Part shown: one piece after another, positions 24,714-32,241 of the stretch
Numbering within the stretch: position 1 is the first letter of the stretch
Layout of the letters: every line of letters starts with the position of its first letter
Assembly: GCA_035499555.1 (NCBI GenBank)
Contig: DATJYO010000011.1
Location: 124,001-188,000, forward strand
Length of the DNA stretch: 64,000 nt
Source of the DNA: Bog-159 sp035499555
GTDB lineage: Bacteria; Acidobacteriota; Terriglobia; Bryobacterales; Bryobacteraceae
Reading direction: 5' to 3'
The notes under the pieces: generated by a model
Told to the model about the DNA's origin: nothing
Database searches by the model: none
Seen by the model: only the letters and a program-made list of their open reading frames with translations
Translations under genes and position numbers: made by a program

Positions 24714-26687
24714 TTACGGCTCGATCCAGTCCCAGGCATAGATTTCGCTTGCGTCCGCTTCGCGAACCACCAAGGGCAAATTGTCCGGCGTGAGGCCGAT
24801 CCACAACCCCAGGTCTGAGCGAACACGGTGAATCCCTTCCAGGCTGGCCACGCGTTTCTTTCGTCCGCTCGGTACAGCGATCCTGTAAATCGCCGGGGCG
24901 ACGGCGTTCGGCACGTCGAAATAGATGAATTTCCCATTCGACGACCAGGTGGGGTTGTCGCCGATAACGCTCTCCGCGAAACTCGCGAGGTAAATCCTGG
25001 CGGCAGTCCGCTCGTCATACAGCACCAGCTTTCGGTTATCGCGAGTCAGCGCGGCGATCCAACGGCCCGTTGGGCAGGCCCGCGCGGTCCACAGTCCGCT
25101 CGTGTTCGGAAAGTCCGAGGTCTTCCCGCTCGCGAAGTCGAATCTGTGGATCGAACAGGATTCTCGAAGGGGGCCTTGGAAGGCGTTATCTCCAAAGATC
25201 AGCGCCTTTCCATCAGCGCTCCAGGTCGGAACCCCTTGCCATTCAGGTGATCTCACTGGCTCCTGAACCGTGCCACCGTCCGACGAAATGACACCGATCT
25301 TGGTCGGCTTATGGCTGTCCGCGGCGGTCCTCATAAAAGCGATGCGGCGGTCATTCGGCGACCACTGGGGAAGAGCAGCATGGTCTGTGAGCATGCGCCT
25401 GCCGGAACCGTCTGCGTTCATCCGCCAGAGGTTCATATCCGGGTATGTTACATATACGGCCTCCTTCCCATCACGCGAGAAGCTGACGTGTCCACCCGAC
25501 AGCCCCGCCGCGTCAGGGTAGGCCAGGAATCGACGTGTCGCGGGATCGTAGCGCATCAGGTCTGCGTGTCTCGATGAATAGCCAAGAACGAACAGTCTCT
25601 TCCCATCCTTGCTAAAGGCGGGACTCCTGAGGCCGTTCAGGTCCGCAATCAACAGGAACGGATGCCTCGTCCGCCAGGGAAACCAACTGTCGAGTTCGCG
25701 ACAGGCCCATAGTTCGTACTCGCCCCGGTGGAATGATCCAAAGACAAAGTACTCTCTGTTGGGAGTCCAGCGGCCCTCGTTTTCTTCGTCGGACCAGACG
25801 GTAGTCCAACCAGGCAGCAGTCTGACGATCGTCCGGCTGTGAGTTGAGACTTCCCAGAGACGCGCGGAAACCTGCGGGGGAGCGGCCAAGACCAGGCAGA
25901 TCCGACTACCATCCGGCGACCACGCCAGAGCCCACGCGGCATACGGCAGGACGACGAGTCGACGCGATCCCGCCCCGTCGGCATCAGCCAGCAGCAGTTC
26001 GCGTCCCTTCGTGTAGGCAAGTTCACGCCCGTTCCTAGACCACCCGGCAGCACTTCCTTCGAGATCGGCCAGCCTGCGAGAGGGTCCCCCGTCTGTAGGC
26101 ACCAGCCAAAGCGGGTACTCTGGCTTAAGCGCATCGGGATCAATCACTAAAAGCAGAGACCCGTCGCTGGAGACGTCCAGAATCCTGGTTGCTCTGGCCT
26201 TGAAGGAAAGGCGAAACGGATTGCCCCCATGCTGATCCATGCGGATAATGCCGCCACCTTGGGTTACGTAGAGGGCTGTAGCTGATGCAGTGAGCCAGCC
26301 TTTCTTTTCTCCGTCGCTTGTGAGCTGGATTGGAGCTACAACCTGGGGGAGGCCATGCGTCGGCCAGAAACTCAGCACCGCGCCGGCGGCCGCCAATAGC
26401 GCGGTTATGATCGACGCGAGGATCCAAGACCCTCGGCCCGGTGGGGCGCTTGCTGCGGAGACCTGTAGTCCGGCCCCGCCTGCCGTTCCGTTCGCTAGGG
26501 CGCCGCTGGATTTCAGCCACTCGGTGACTTCGGAGGGCCAGGCATATACGACGGATCGCTTCTCCCCTGGGACGCGGTGGACCGGCAACCCCCGCTCCTT
26601 CTCCCAGCGGATGACCGTACGTACGTCCTTGTCGAGGTATCCGGCAATCTGCTTCCAGGTTTCCAGGCGGGTTTCGTTCAATGCCAT
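24714..26687 (-). CDS. Membrane HTH-PD40 protein (one-component regulator with TolB-like beta-propeller)
   Basis: The 657-residue product has three parts. Residues 1-60 are a MerR/excisionase-like winged helix-turn-helix (LETWKQIAGYLDKDVRTVIR, then WPSEVTEWL). One transmembrane helix spans about residues 87-108. The C-terminal ~540 residues form a six- or seven-bladed PD40/WD40-like propeller with repeats such as WSRNGRELAYTKG, WSPDGSRICLVL, FSKDGKRLFVLGY and WSPNDRRIAF. The likely topology is a cytoplasmic DNA-binding head and a periplasmic propeller that senses a ligand, a design frequent in Acidobacteriota. The stop codon lies 3 bases from the convergent thiG stop. It is divergent from the LamG gene, its obvious candidate target. 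Confidence 0.8.
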   Translation of the reverse strand: MALNETRLETWKQIAGYLDKDVRTVIRWEKERGLPVHRVPGEKRSVVYAWPSEVTEWLKSSGALANGTAGGAGLQVSAASAPPGRGSWILASIITALLAAAGAVLSFWPTHGLPQVVAPIQLTSDGEKKGWLTASATALYVTQGGGIIRMDQHGGNPFRLSFKARATRILDVSSDGSLLLVIDPDALKPEYPLWLVPTDGGPSRRLADLEGSAAGWSRNGRELAYTKGRELLLADADGAGSRRLVVLPYAAWALAWSPDGSRICLVLAAPPQVSARLWEVSTHSRTIVRLLPGWTTVWSDEENEGRWTPNREYFVFGSFHRGEYELWACRELDSWFPWRTRHPFLLIADLNGLRSPAFSKDGKRLFVLGYSSRHADLMRYDPATRRFLAYPDAAGLSGGHVSFSRDGKEAVYVTYPDMNLWRMNADGSGRRMLTDHAALPQWSPNDRRIAFMRTAADSHKPTKIGVISSDGGTVQEPVRSPEWQGVPTWSADGKALIFGDNAFQGPLRESCSIHRFDFASGKTSDFPNTSGLWTARACPTGRWIAALTRDNRKLVLYDERTAARIYLASFAESVIGDNPTWSSNGKFIYFDVPNAVAPAIYRIAVPSGRKKRVASLEGIHRVRSDLGLWIGLTPDNLPLVVREADASEIYAWDWIEP

Positions 26688-26955
26688 GAATGGCGTTCCA
26701 TCAGTGTACCGCGTGATTCCGTTTCATGTCATCTCCTGCCAATTGCCCTGCAGGGCTTGCCAGGTTACAAGACGGGTAGGCGCTGCGCTGGCATGACGCA
26801 CTCGAATGCCAAGCGGCAGTTCCTCGAAATCTGAAACCCAACCATAGGAGAAGAAGTACGCATGTTCGGGCAGATGCAGCGGACCCGGAGTTCCGCGCTC
26901 CGAGGCCGCCACATAAGCATAAACACGCGCTACAGAAATGAAAGGAGATAAGCAC
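26688..26955. promoter_or_regulatory. Divergent intergenic region between HTH-PD40 and LamG-like genes
   Basis: These 268 bases separate the two divergent starts and end in a strong ribosome-binding site for the right-hand gene (AAAGGAG at 26941-26947, 8 bases before ATG 26956). A 77-codon antisense frame (26724-26957) exists here but is not supported. The region is the natural place for operator sites of the HTH-PD40 protein. Confidence 0.45.
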
Positions 26956-27672
26956 ATGCTTGAGAAGACGCTTCTATACGTTTCGGCCGTTTTGATGGTG
27001 GCTGCTCAACTGGCTGGGCAGTCAAATTGCTACGTTACTCCCGAAGTAAATGATAGTTACACCGCGCTATTGGACCATTTTGATGGATCCACTATCGGGC
27101 AGGTGGTGGGCTCGGTGAGCTACGGCGCGAGCGTTACCGGATTGAAGCGGGCCCTGCAGTTTTCAGCCGGTTCCTGGGTGGAGTACAACCTGACCGGTTG
27201 GTTTACATGGACTTCCGACTATACCCCAAACAATTACGGATCCATCGAGCTGTGGGTGAAACCTGCAAGCCCTCGCGTTGCCGGAACATTCCTGACCATT
27301 AACTGGAACAACTCGTCATCTCCTCCCTCGGCGGGCTACATTACCGAATTGGGACTCGACGCGAGTGGCCGGCTGACCTTTGGCGGGTGGACTTCCATCA
27401 CGAACAATCCCTTCGATACACCCTTCAGCCAAGCTCACACCCGGCTGCCCTTGAACGCCTTCACGCACATCTCGTACACCTGGAGCCCGTCCGGAACGGC
27501 TGTTTATGTAAACGGCGCTCTAGAAGCCACAAGTTCGCTTAGTTATTACCCGGCGCTGAATCCTACCGTATATCTGTATCTGAACGCCTGGGGATCGAAT
27601 GTACTGGCGGCGGTCGATGAACTGCGCGTATCCACGATCGCCCGGGCGGAAATGATGAGCTGCGCCCCTTAG
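26956..27672 (+). CDS. Secreted LamG/concanavalin A-like domain protein
   Basis: The 238-residue product has a signal peptide (LLYVSAVLMVAAQLAGQ) and one LamG-like jelly-roll domain. The opening NDSYTALLDHFDGS, central SIELWVKPASP, then FTHISYTWSPSGTAVYVNGA and the closing AAVDELRVSTIAR are the standard strand signatures of secreted LamG-type lectin or adhesion modules. It carries no catalytic domain. A strong ribosome-binding site fixes the start. It lies within the repeat-bracketed segment and is probably controlled by the divergent HTH-PD40 protein (inference from position). Confidence 0.8.
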   Translation: MLEKTLLYVSAVLMVAAQLAGQSNCYVTPEVNDSYTALLDHFDGSTIGQVVGSVSYGASVTGLKRALQFSAGSWVEYNLTGWFTWTSDYTPNNYGSIELWVKPASPRVAGTFLTINWNNSSSPPSAGYITELGLDASGRLTFGGWTSITNNPFDTPFSQAHTRLPLNAFTHISYTWSPSGTAVYVNGALEATSSLSYYPALNPTVYLYLNAWGSNVLAAVDELRVSTIARAEMMSCAP

Positions 27673-27694
27673 TAGGTGAGGGCAAACTCCAGGA

Positions 27695-27719
27695 CGGGGT
27701 ACCAGCAGTTGGTACCCCG
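27695..27719 (+). terminator. Strong hairpin downstream of the LamG-like gene
   Basis: A perfect 10-bp stem CGGGGTACCA / TGGTACCCCG (27695-27704 and 27710-27719) encloses a 5-base loop, 23 bases after the stop codon. There is no following T-tract, so it may be a Rho-assisted terminator, an mRNA 3'-end stabiliser or a recombination-related structure near the right repeat. Confidence 0.5.
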
Positions 27720-27750
27720 ATCTATGGTCATCGGCTAGGGCTTGACAGGA

Positions 27751-27907
27751 CGCCGCCGAAGACGCGGAGTCCATGGCCCGGGCCATGAAACTGGCCGTCG
27801 AAGCCGGACGCCTCGCCTATGTGGCCGGCCGCATGCCCAGGAAGCTTTACGCCAGCGCCAGCAGTCCGCTGGCCGGGGTAGTGGGAGCCTCCGCGATCTT
27901 GTCCTAA
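27751..27907 (+). pseudogene. Displaced 3' end of thiG (right copy of the direct repeat)
   Basis: Bases 27751-27888 repeat 24569-24706 with 4 mismatches. Read in the thiG frame they encode AAEDAESMARAMKLAVEAG and continue in frame past the repeat through SAILS to a TAA at 27905-27907. It is a 5'-truncated fragment with no start, so it is not translated as ThiG. Its stop overlaps the TAG of the convergent response-regulator gene by two bases, as native tail-to-tail neighbours often do, which suggests that this copy is the original end of thiG. Confidence 0.85.
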
Positions 27908-28578
27908 GGTAAGAACCGGTAACCGACCCCATGCACCGTCAAAAAATGCTTGGGAACGTTCGGCTCCGATTCCAGTTTCTGTCTTAGCTTGACCACGTGC
28001 GCATCCACCGTGCGCGTATTGGGAAAGAACTCATAGCCCCAAACCGAATTCAGAATCATATCCCGCGTCAGCGGACGATCGGGATTCTGCAAAAAGTAGG
28101 TGAGCAGATTGTACTCCGCCGGCGTCAGCTTCAACTCCTCGCCGCGGCGCTTCACCAGGCGGCGTTCCACGTCCACCTCGACGTCGCCAAAATGCATCAC
28201 CTGACGCGCGTCCGGCGAGGACCGCCGCAACACCGCGCGGATGCGGGCCAGCAGTTCGCGCGTACCGAAAGGCTTCACCAGGTAGTCGTCGGCGCCGATC
28301 TCGAGCAGCAGCACTTTGTCGATCTCGTCGCCCAAGGCGCTCAGCACGATGATCGGCGTGGCCACGTGGGCCGCGCGCAGTTGCTTGCAGATCTCGACGC
28401 CGCTCATCCCCGGCAGCCGCAGATCCACGAGCATCAGCTCCGGCTTCAGCAGCAATGCCTTCTCGTAGCCCGTGCGGCCGTCGGCCACCAACACCGCCCG
28501 AAAACCCTCCTGCTCGAGCAGCACGCCGATGGTGTCGCGTAGACTCTCGTCGTCGTCAATTACCAGAATGGTCTGCAT
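27904..28578 (-). CDS. OmpR/PhoB-family response regulator
   Basis: The 224-residue product has an N-terminal receiver with the acidic pocket DDD at residues 8-10, phospho-acceptor Asp52 (LMLVDLRLPG) and conserved Lys in YLVKPF. The C-terminal winged helix is of the OmpR type (LTPAEYNLLTYFLQNPDRPL, ending TVHGVGYRFLP). It would bind DNA as a phosphorylated dimer. No sensor kinase lies beside it, so it is an orphan in this window. Upstream is the TPR membrane protein gene on the same strand, 41 bases away. Confidence 0.92.
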   Translation of the reverse strand: MQTILVIDDDESLRDTIGVLLEQEGFRAVLVADGRTGYEKALLLKPELMLVDLRLPGMSGVEICKQLRAAHVATPIIVLSALGDEIDKVLLLEIGADDYLVKPFGTRELLARIRAVLRRSSPDARQVMHFGDVEVDVERRLVKRRGEELKLTPAEYNLLTYFLQNPDRPLTRDMILNSVWGYEFFPNTRTVDAHVVKLRQKLESEPNVPKHFLTVHGVGYRFLP

Positions 28579-28619
28579 GCGCCCGGTGCTATCTATTCTA
28601 TCGAAACCGCGCCGCGGGC

Positions 28620-30728
28620 CTAATTCGCCTGTCCCCGGCGATACAGTTCCATCCGTCTTTCGATTTGCTGCGCCAGATCCGCCCGTCCGGCGGCGCGCGC
28701 CGCCGCCGCGCCATCCTGGCCCGTCTTGAAGGCATCCGCGAAGCGCCCCGCCGAGGCGTACGCCATGGCCAGAATCTCCAGGAATCCGGCGTCGCGGTTC
28801 CCGGCGATGCTCGAAGCCCGCTGGGCCAGTTCGATGGCGCGATTCGGATTGCCCCCGTCGGCCGGCGAAACCGTGGCCAGCAGCTTGGCGTAACTGCCCA
28901 GCGCCTGCGCGTAGTCCGGCTTCAGCCGTATGGCCTCCTCGTAGTGCGCGAGGGCCTCCCGCGTCCGCCCGCTCTGCCACAGTGCATATGCCAGGTTGTT
29001 GTGGGTATCCGCCGAGTCCGGCTCCAGCTTGAGCGCCTGCTGCCAGTGCGCGATAGCCTCCCCGGTCCGCCCGGTCATGGCCAGCGCGATGCCCAGGTTG
29101 TTGTGCGCTTCGGCGAAATCCGGGCGCAGGCGCAGGGCCTCCTGCCATTCCGCGATGGCCTCCTGGATCTTCCCTTGCTGCGCCAGGGCGTATCCCATGT
29201 TGAGGTGCGCTTCGGGCAATTGCGGCTTCAGCCGGATGGCCCGCTGCAGAAGGCCCGCCGCTTCCGGCGCCTTGCCCGAAAGCGCCAGCACGTGCCCCAG
29301 GTTGTTCAGCGCGTCCACGTAGTCCGGATTGTCTTCGAGCGCCTTCCGGTAATGCGCGATGGCTTCCGGAATCTGGTTGTCCGCCTCGAGCGTCCGTCCC
29401 AGATCGTACTGCGCGCGCGGATTGCCCGGGCTTTTCTCCACCGTGTCCTGCCAGATGCGCAGGGCCGACGCGTAATCGGCATTGCGGCGTATGGTCAGGC
29501 CGGTCAACACGAGCACGATGAGCCCGCAGGCGGTCCAAACCGTGGCCGTACCGGCGATCCGCCGCAAGGGCAGAAACAGCCCGGCCACCACCAGCGCCAC
29601 CACCGCCGCCAGCGACAGATACATGCGGTGTTCCACCGCCACATCCGCGATGGGTATGAAGCTCGAGGTCGGGATCAGGATGATGAAGAACCAGGCGCCC
29701 GCAAGGCCCGCGGCCGGCGCGCGCCGCCACGCCCACAGCACCGCGGCCATCAGACCACCCACGATCGCGAGGCCAGGCAAGGCGTCCGCGAGACCACGCG
29801 CCAGCGGCCACCCGTAGTCGAGACACAGACCGTCCGGCCAGAACGTCAGTTTCAGATAATGCAGGATCACTCCCGGCTGCGTCATGGCGTAGGTCCAAGC
29901 CGACGCGCCCGCATATTCGAATCCGGCGCTCTCTTTCCACTCCACCGGAGCCTGCGCCAGCAGCACCGGGTAAAGCAGACAGCACGCAGCCAGCGCCGCA
30001 TACAACTTCCAGCGGTGCTGCCGCAGCTCGGCCCACGACTTCGCAAGAAACACGCGATCGTACAAAGCGGCCATCAACGGCGCCGTCAGGATTACGCCTT
30101 TGCAGCCGATCCCGAGACAGAAGCTCGCCACGGCGCCCGCCGGCCACCACCAGCGCGCGGAGTCGCTGGCGCGGATTACACAGTAGAGCGTCAGTAAGTA
30201 GAACAGCCCCATCAGCGATTCGCCGCGCTGGATGGTGTAAGTCACGCTCTCGGTTGCGAGCGGATGCACGAGCCAGATCAGCGCGATGAATCCCGCCAGC
30301 CAGCCGGCGTTTTCCGCGAAACTCTGGCGCAGCCGCGGCGAGAGGAAAGTGCGCCGCAGCACGCCATAGAGCAGAAGCGCCGCCAGGATATGGACGCCGA
30401 GGTTGAATAAGTGGTACCCGACAGGGTCTAGTCGGCCGAAAGCGTAGTTGAGCGCCACGGACAGATAGATCACGGGCCGCGACGAGTGCAGCAGGTAGGG
30501 CCAGGGAGGCCAGAGCTCGCGGATGCGGGTGTTCTCGACGATATGAAACCGGTCGTCGAAGATAAACGGTACGTGGAGCGAGTTATAGTACGCCGCTGCC
30601 GCGAATAGTACGAAGGCCAGCACGACCCCCCAATGGGGCAAGGCCAAATGGGGTTCCGGCGCCGGTCTGCGCACAGCTTCCGCGGCGCGCGCCGCGATCT
30701 TAGCTCTCCTCGTACTTACCTTGGACAC
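28620..30728 (-). CDS. Polytopic membrane protein with C-terminal TPR repeats (TMTC-like)
   Basis: The 702-residue product has about ten transmembrane helices in its first ~430 residues and then about six tetratricopeptide repeats, for example AQYDLGRTLEADNQIPEAIA, ALNNLGHVLALSGKAPEAAG and AHNNLGIALAMTGRTGEAIA. The first loop contains FIFDDRFHIVENTRIRE, whose paired aspartates resemble the catalytic DD of GT-C glycosyltransferases. This architecture matches the bacterial relatives of TMTC O-mannosyltransferases (GT105). Glycosyltransferase activity is inferred; scaffold or transport roles are possible. UDP-glucose dehydrogenase is encoded divergently 72 bases away. Confidence 0.75.
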   Translation of the reverse strand: MSKVSTRRAKIAARAAEAVRRPAPEPHLALPHWGVVLAFVLFAAAAYYNSLHVPFIFDDRFHIVENTRIRELWPPWPYLLHSSRPVIYLSVALNYAFGRLDPVGYHLFNLGVHILAALLLYGVLRRTFLSPRLRQSFAENAGWLAGFIALIWLVHPLATESVTYTIQRGESLMGLFYLLTLYCVIRASDSARWWWPAGAVASFCLGIGCKGVILTAPLMAALYDRVFLAKSWAELRQHRWKLYAALAACCLLYPVLLAQAPVEWKESAGFEYAGASAWTYAMTQPGVILHYLKLTFWPDGLCLDYGWPLARGLADALPGLAIVGGLMAAVLWAWRRAPAAGLAGAWFFIILIPTSSFIPIADVAVEHRMYLSLAAVVALVVAGLFLPLRRIAGTATVWTACGLIVLVLTGLTIRRNADYASALRIWQDTVEKSPGNPRAQYDLGRTLEADNQIPEAIAHYRKALEDNPDYVDALNNLGHVLALSGKAPEAAGLLQRAIRLKPQLPEAHLNMGYALAQQGKIQEAIAEWQEALRLRPDFAEAHNNLGIALAMTGRTGEAIAHWQQALKLEPDSADTHNNLAYALWQSGRTREALAHYEEAIRLKPDYAQALGSYAKLLATVSPADGGNPNRAIELAQRASSIAGNRDAGFLEILAMAYASAGRFADAFKTGQDGAAAARAAGRADLAQQIERRMELYRRGQAN

Positions 30729-30800
30729 ACGGTACTTTTTATTGTACGGTAGCCTCGCCGCCGCGTGATAAGCTCAATATCAGCGCTTCTTCGGTGCCGC

Positions 30801-32234
30801 ATGCGAGTCACGGTAATTGGAACAGGATACGTCGGGACAGTAACGGGGGCCTGCCTGTCCTATTGCGGCCATCGTGTGACCTGCATGGACACCGATGCAC
30901 GCAAGATTAACATGCTGCGCCGCGGCGAGATGCCGCTCTACGAGCCGTGCCTGGATGAATTGCTGCAGCAGGCGGGCGGCCGCGGGGGCATCGACTTCAC
31001 CACCGAACTGGATGGCAACGTGCGCGAAAGCGACGTCATTTTCATCGCGGTGGGAACGCCGCCCCTGCCTTCCGGCGAGGCGGACCTTGGTTACCTCGAG
31101 TCCGCCGCGCGCAGCATTGGCGCGGCCATGGACGATGCCAAGTACCGGGTGGTGGTGAACAAGTCCACCGTCCCGGTGGGCAGCGGAAACCTGGTGGAGA
31201 CGCTGGTGCGCGAGGGTATCCGCGACGCACACCCCGCGGACCTGAAGCGGATCCGCTTCGGCGTGGCCAGCAATCCCGAGTTCCTGCGCGAAGGCAGCGC
31301 CATCGCCGACTCGCTCTATCCGGACCGCATCGTGATCGGCGGGGAAGAGGACTCCACGCTCCGCCTCATGCGCGAATTGTACGAGCCGCTGGTGGCGCAG
31401 AGCTTCGATGCGCCCGCCTTTCTGCCGCGCCCGGCAGGCATGGGACGGGTGCCCGTGGTCACCACCACGCTCACCAGCGCCGAAATGATCAAGTACGCCG
31501 CCAATGCTTTCCTGGCGGTGAAGATCGGCTTTGCCAACGAGATCGCCAACATCTGCGAGCGGGTCGGCGCAGAAGCGCCGGAAGTGATGGCCGGAATCGG
31601 CCTGGATGCCCGTATCGGAGCCCGTTTCCTGAACCCCGGCTTGGGCTGGGGCGGGAGTTGCTTCGGCAAGGACATCCAATCGCTGCTCCACACCGCGCGC
31701 GAGTACGGCTACCAGAGCCGCCTGCTGGAGGCTGCCCTGGACGTCAATCGCGCGCAGCGCCAACTGGTGATCCAGAAGCTGCAGGAAAAGCTCTTCATTC
31801 TGAAGGGCCGCACCATCGCGCTGCTGGGCCTGGCGTTCAAGCCGGAAACCGACGACCTGCGCGACGCCCCCAGCTTGCAGATCGCCGAGCGCCTCCTGCA
31901 GATGGGCGCGCGCGTGAAGGCTTACGATCCCATCGCCATGCCGGCCTGCCGCGAGAATCATCCCGAGCTGCGCATCCACTATTGCGAATCCCCCGAGGAA
32001 GCCGCCGGCGACGCCGACGCGCTGGTTTTGGTGACCGAGTGGAAGCAGTTCGCGGATCTCGATCTGCACGACCTGGCGCAACGCATGGCCCACCCCGTCC
32101 TGGTGGACGGGCGCAACCTGTACGATCCGGAAGCCGCCCGCCAGGCCGGCTTCGACTATTGCGGTATCGGCCGCCCGCAGCGTGGCACGCGCGTCACCTC
32201 TGTCTCTGCAAATCACGACGGCGTGCGGGCTTAA
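30801..32234 (+). CDS. UDP-glucose 6-dehydrogenase
   Basis: The 477-residue product is a UDP-glucose/GDP-mannose dehydrogenase family enzyme converting UDP-glucose to UDP-glucuronate with NAD+. The N-terminal Rossmann motif is VTVIGTGYVGTVTGACLSYCG, the catalytic cysteine lies in WGGSCFGKD, and the central helix contains EMIKYAANAFLAVKIGFANE. The C-terminal domain includes ALLGLAFKPETDDLRDAPS. Sequence features favour the UDP-glucose branch, but substrate is not certain. ATG 30801 starts directly at the Rossmann strand; a start at 30765 would add 12 unrelated residues. It probably supplies uronic acid for exopolysaccharide. Confidence 0.92.
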   Translation: MRVTVIGTGYVGTVTGACLSYCGHRVTCMDTDARKINMLRRGEMPLYEPCLDELLQQAGGRGGIDFTTELDGNVRESDVIFIAVGTPPLPSGEADLGYLESAARSIGAAMDDAKYRVVVNKSTVPVGSGNLVETLVREGIRDAHPADLKRIRFGVASNPEFLREGSAIADSLYPDRIVIGGEEDSTLRLMRELYEPLVAQSFDAPAFLPRPAGMGRVPVVTTTLTSAEMIKYAANAFLAVKIGFANEIANICERVGAEAPEVMAGIGLDARIGARFLNPGLGWGGSCFGKDIQSLLHTAREYGYQSRLLEAALDVNRAQRQLVIQKLQEKLFILKGRTIALLGLAFKPETDDLRDAPSLQIAERLLQMGARVKAYDPIAMPACRENHPELRIHYCESPEEAAGDADALVLVTEWKQFADLDLHDLAQRMAHPVLVDGRNLYDPEAARQAGFDYCGIGRPQRGTRVTSVSANHDGVRA

Positions 32235-32241
32235 AGGGCCG

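Larger units (their letters stand above)
24707..27888. mobile_element. Candidate integrated cassette bracketed by thiG 3'-end repeats
   Basis: The 3,182-base unit from the end of the left repeat to the end of the right repeat carries two divergent genes, an HTH-PD40 membrane regulator and a secreted LamG-like protein, and has visibly lower GC than thiG and the downstream response regulator. The direct repeats and rebuilt thiG 3' end match the outcome of integration into the end of a gene. No integrase, transposase or terminal inverted repeat was found, so mobility is inference; a segmental duplication or homologous-recombination event is the alternative. Confidence 0.5.

Noticed and set aside
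26724..26957. 77-codon minus-strand frame in the gap upstream of the LamG-like gene
   Set aside because: It reads fairly protein-like (HAYFFSYGWVSDFEELPLGI), but it covers the LamG ribosome-binding site and the presumed operator region and has no ribosome-binding site of its own. It may be a relic, but I cannot support it as a gene.
27695..27719. Hairpin near the right thiG repeat, considered as an integron attC site
   Set aside because: It lacks the R/L box layout and extrahelical bases of attC, and no integron integrase is present.
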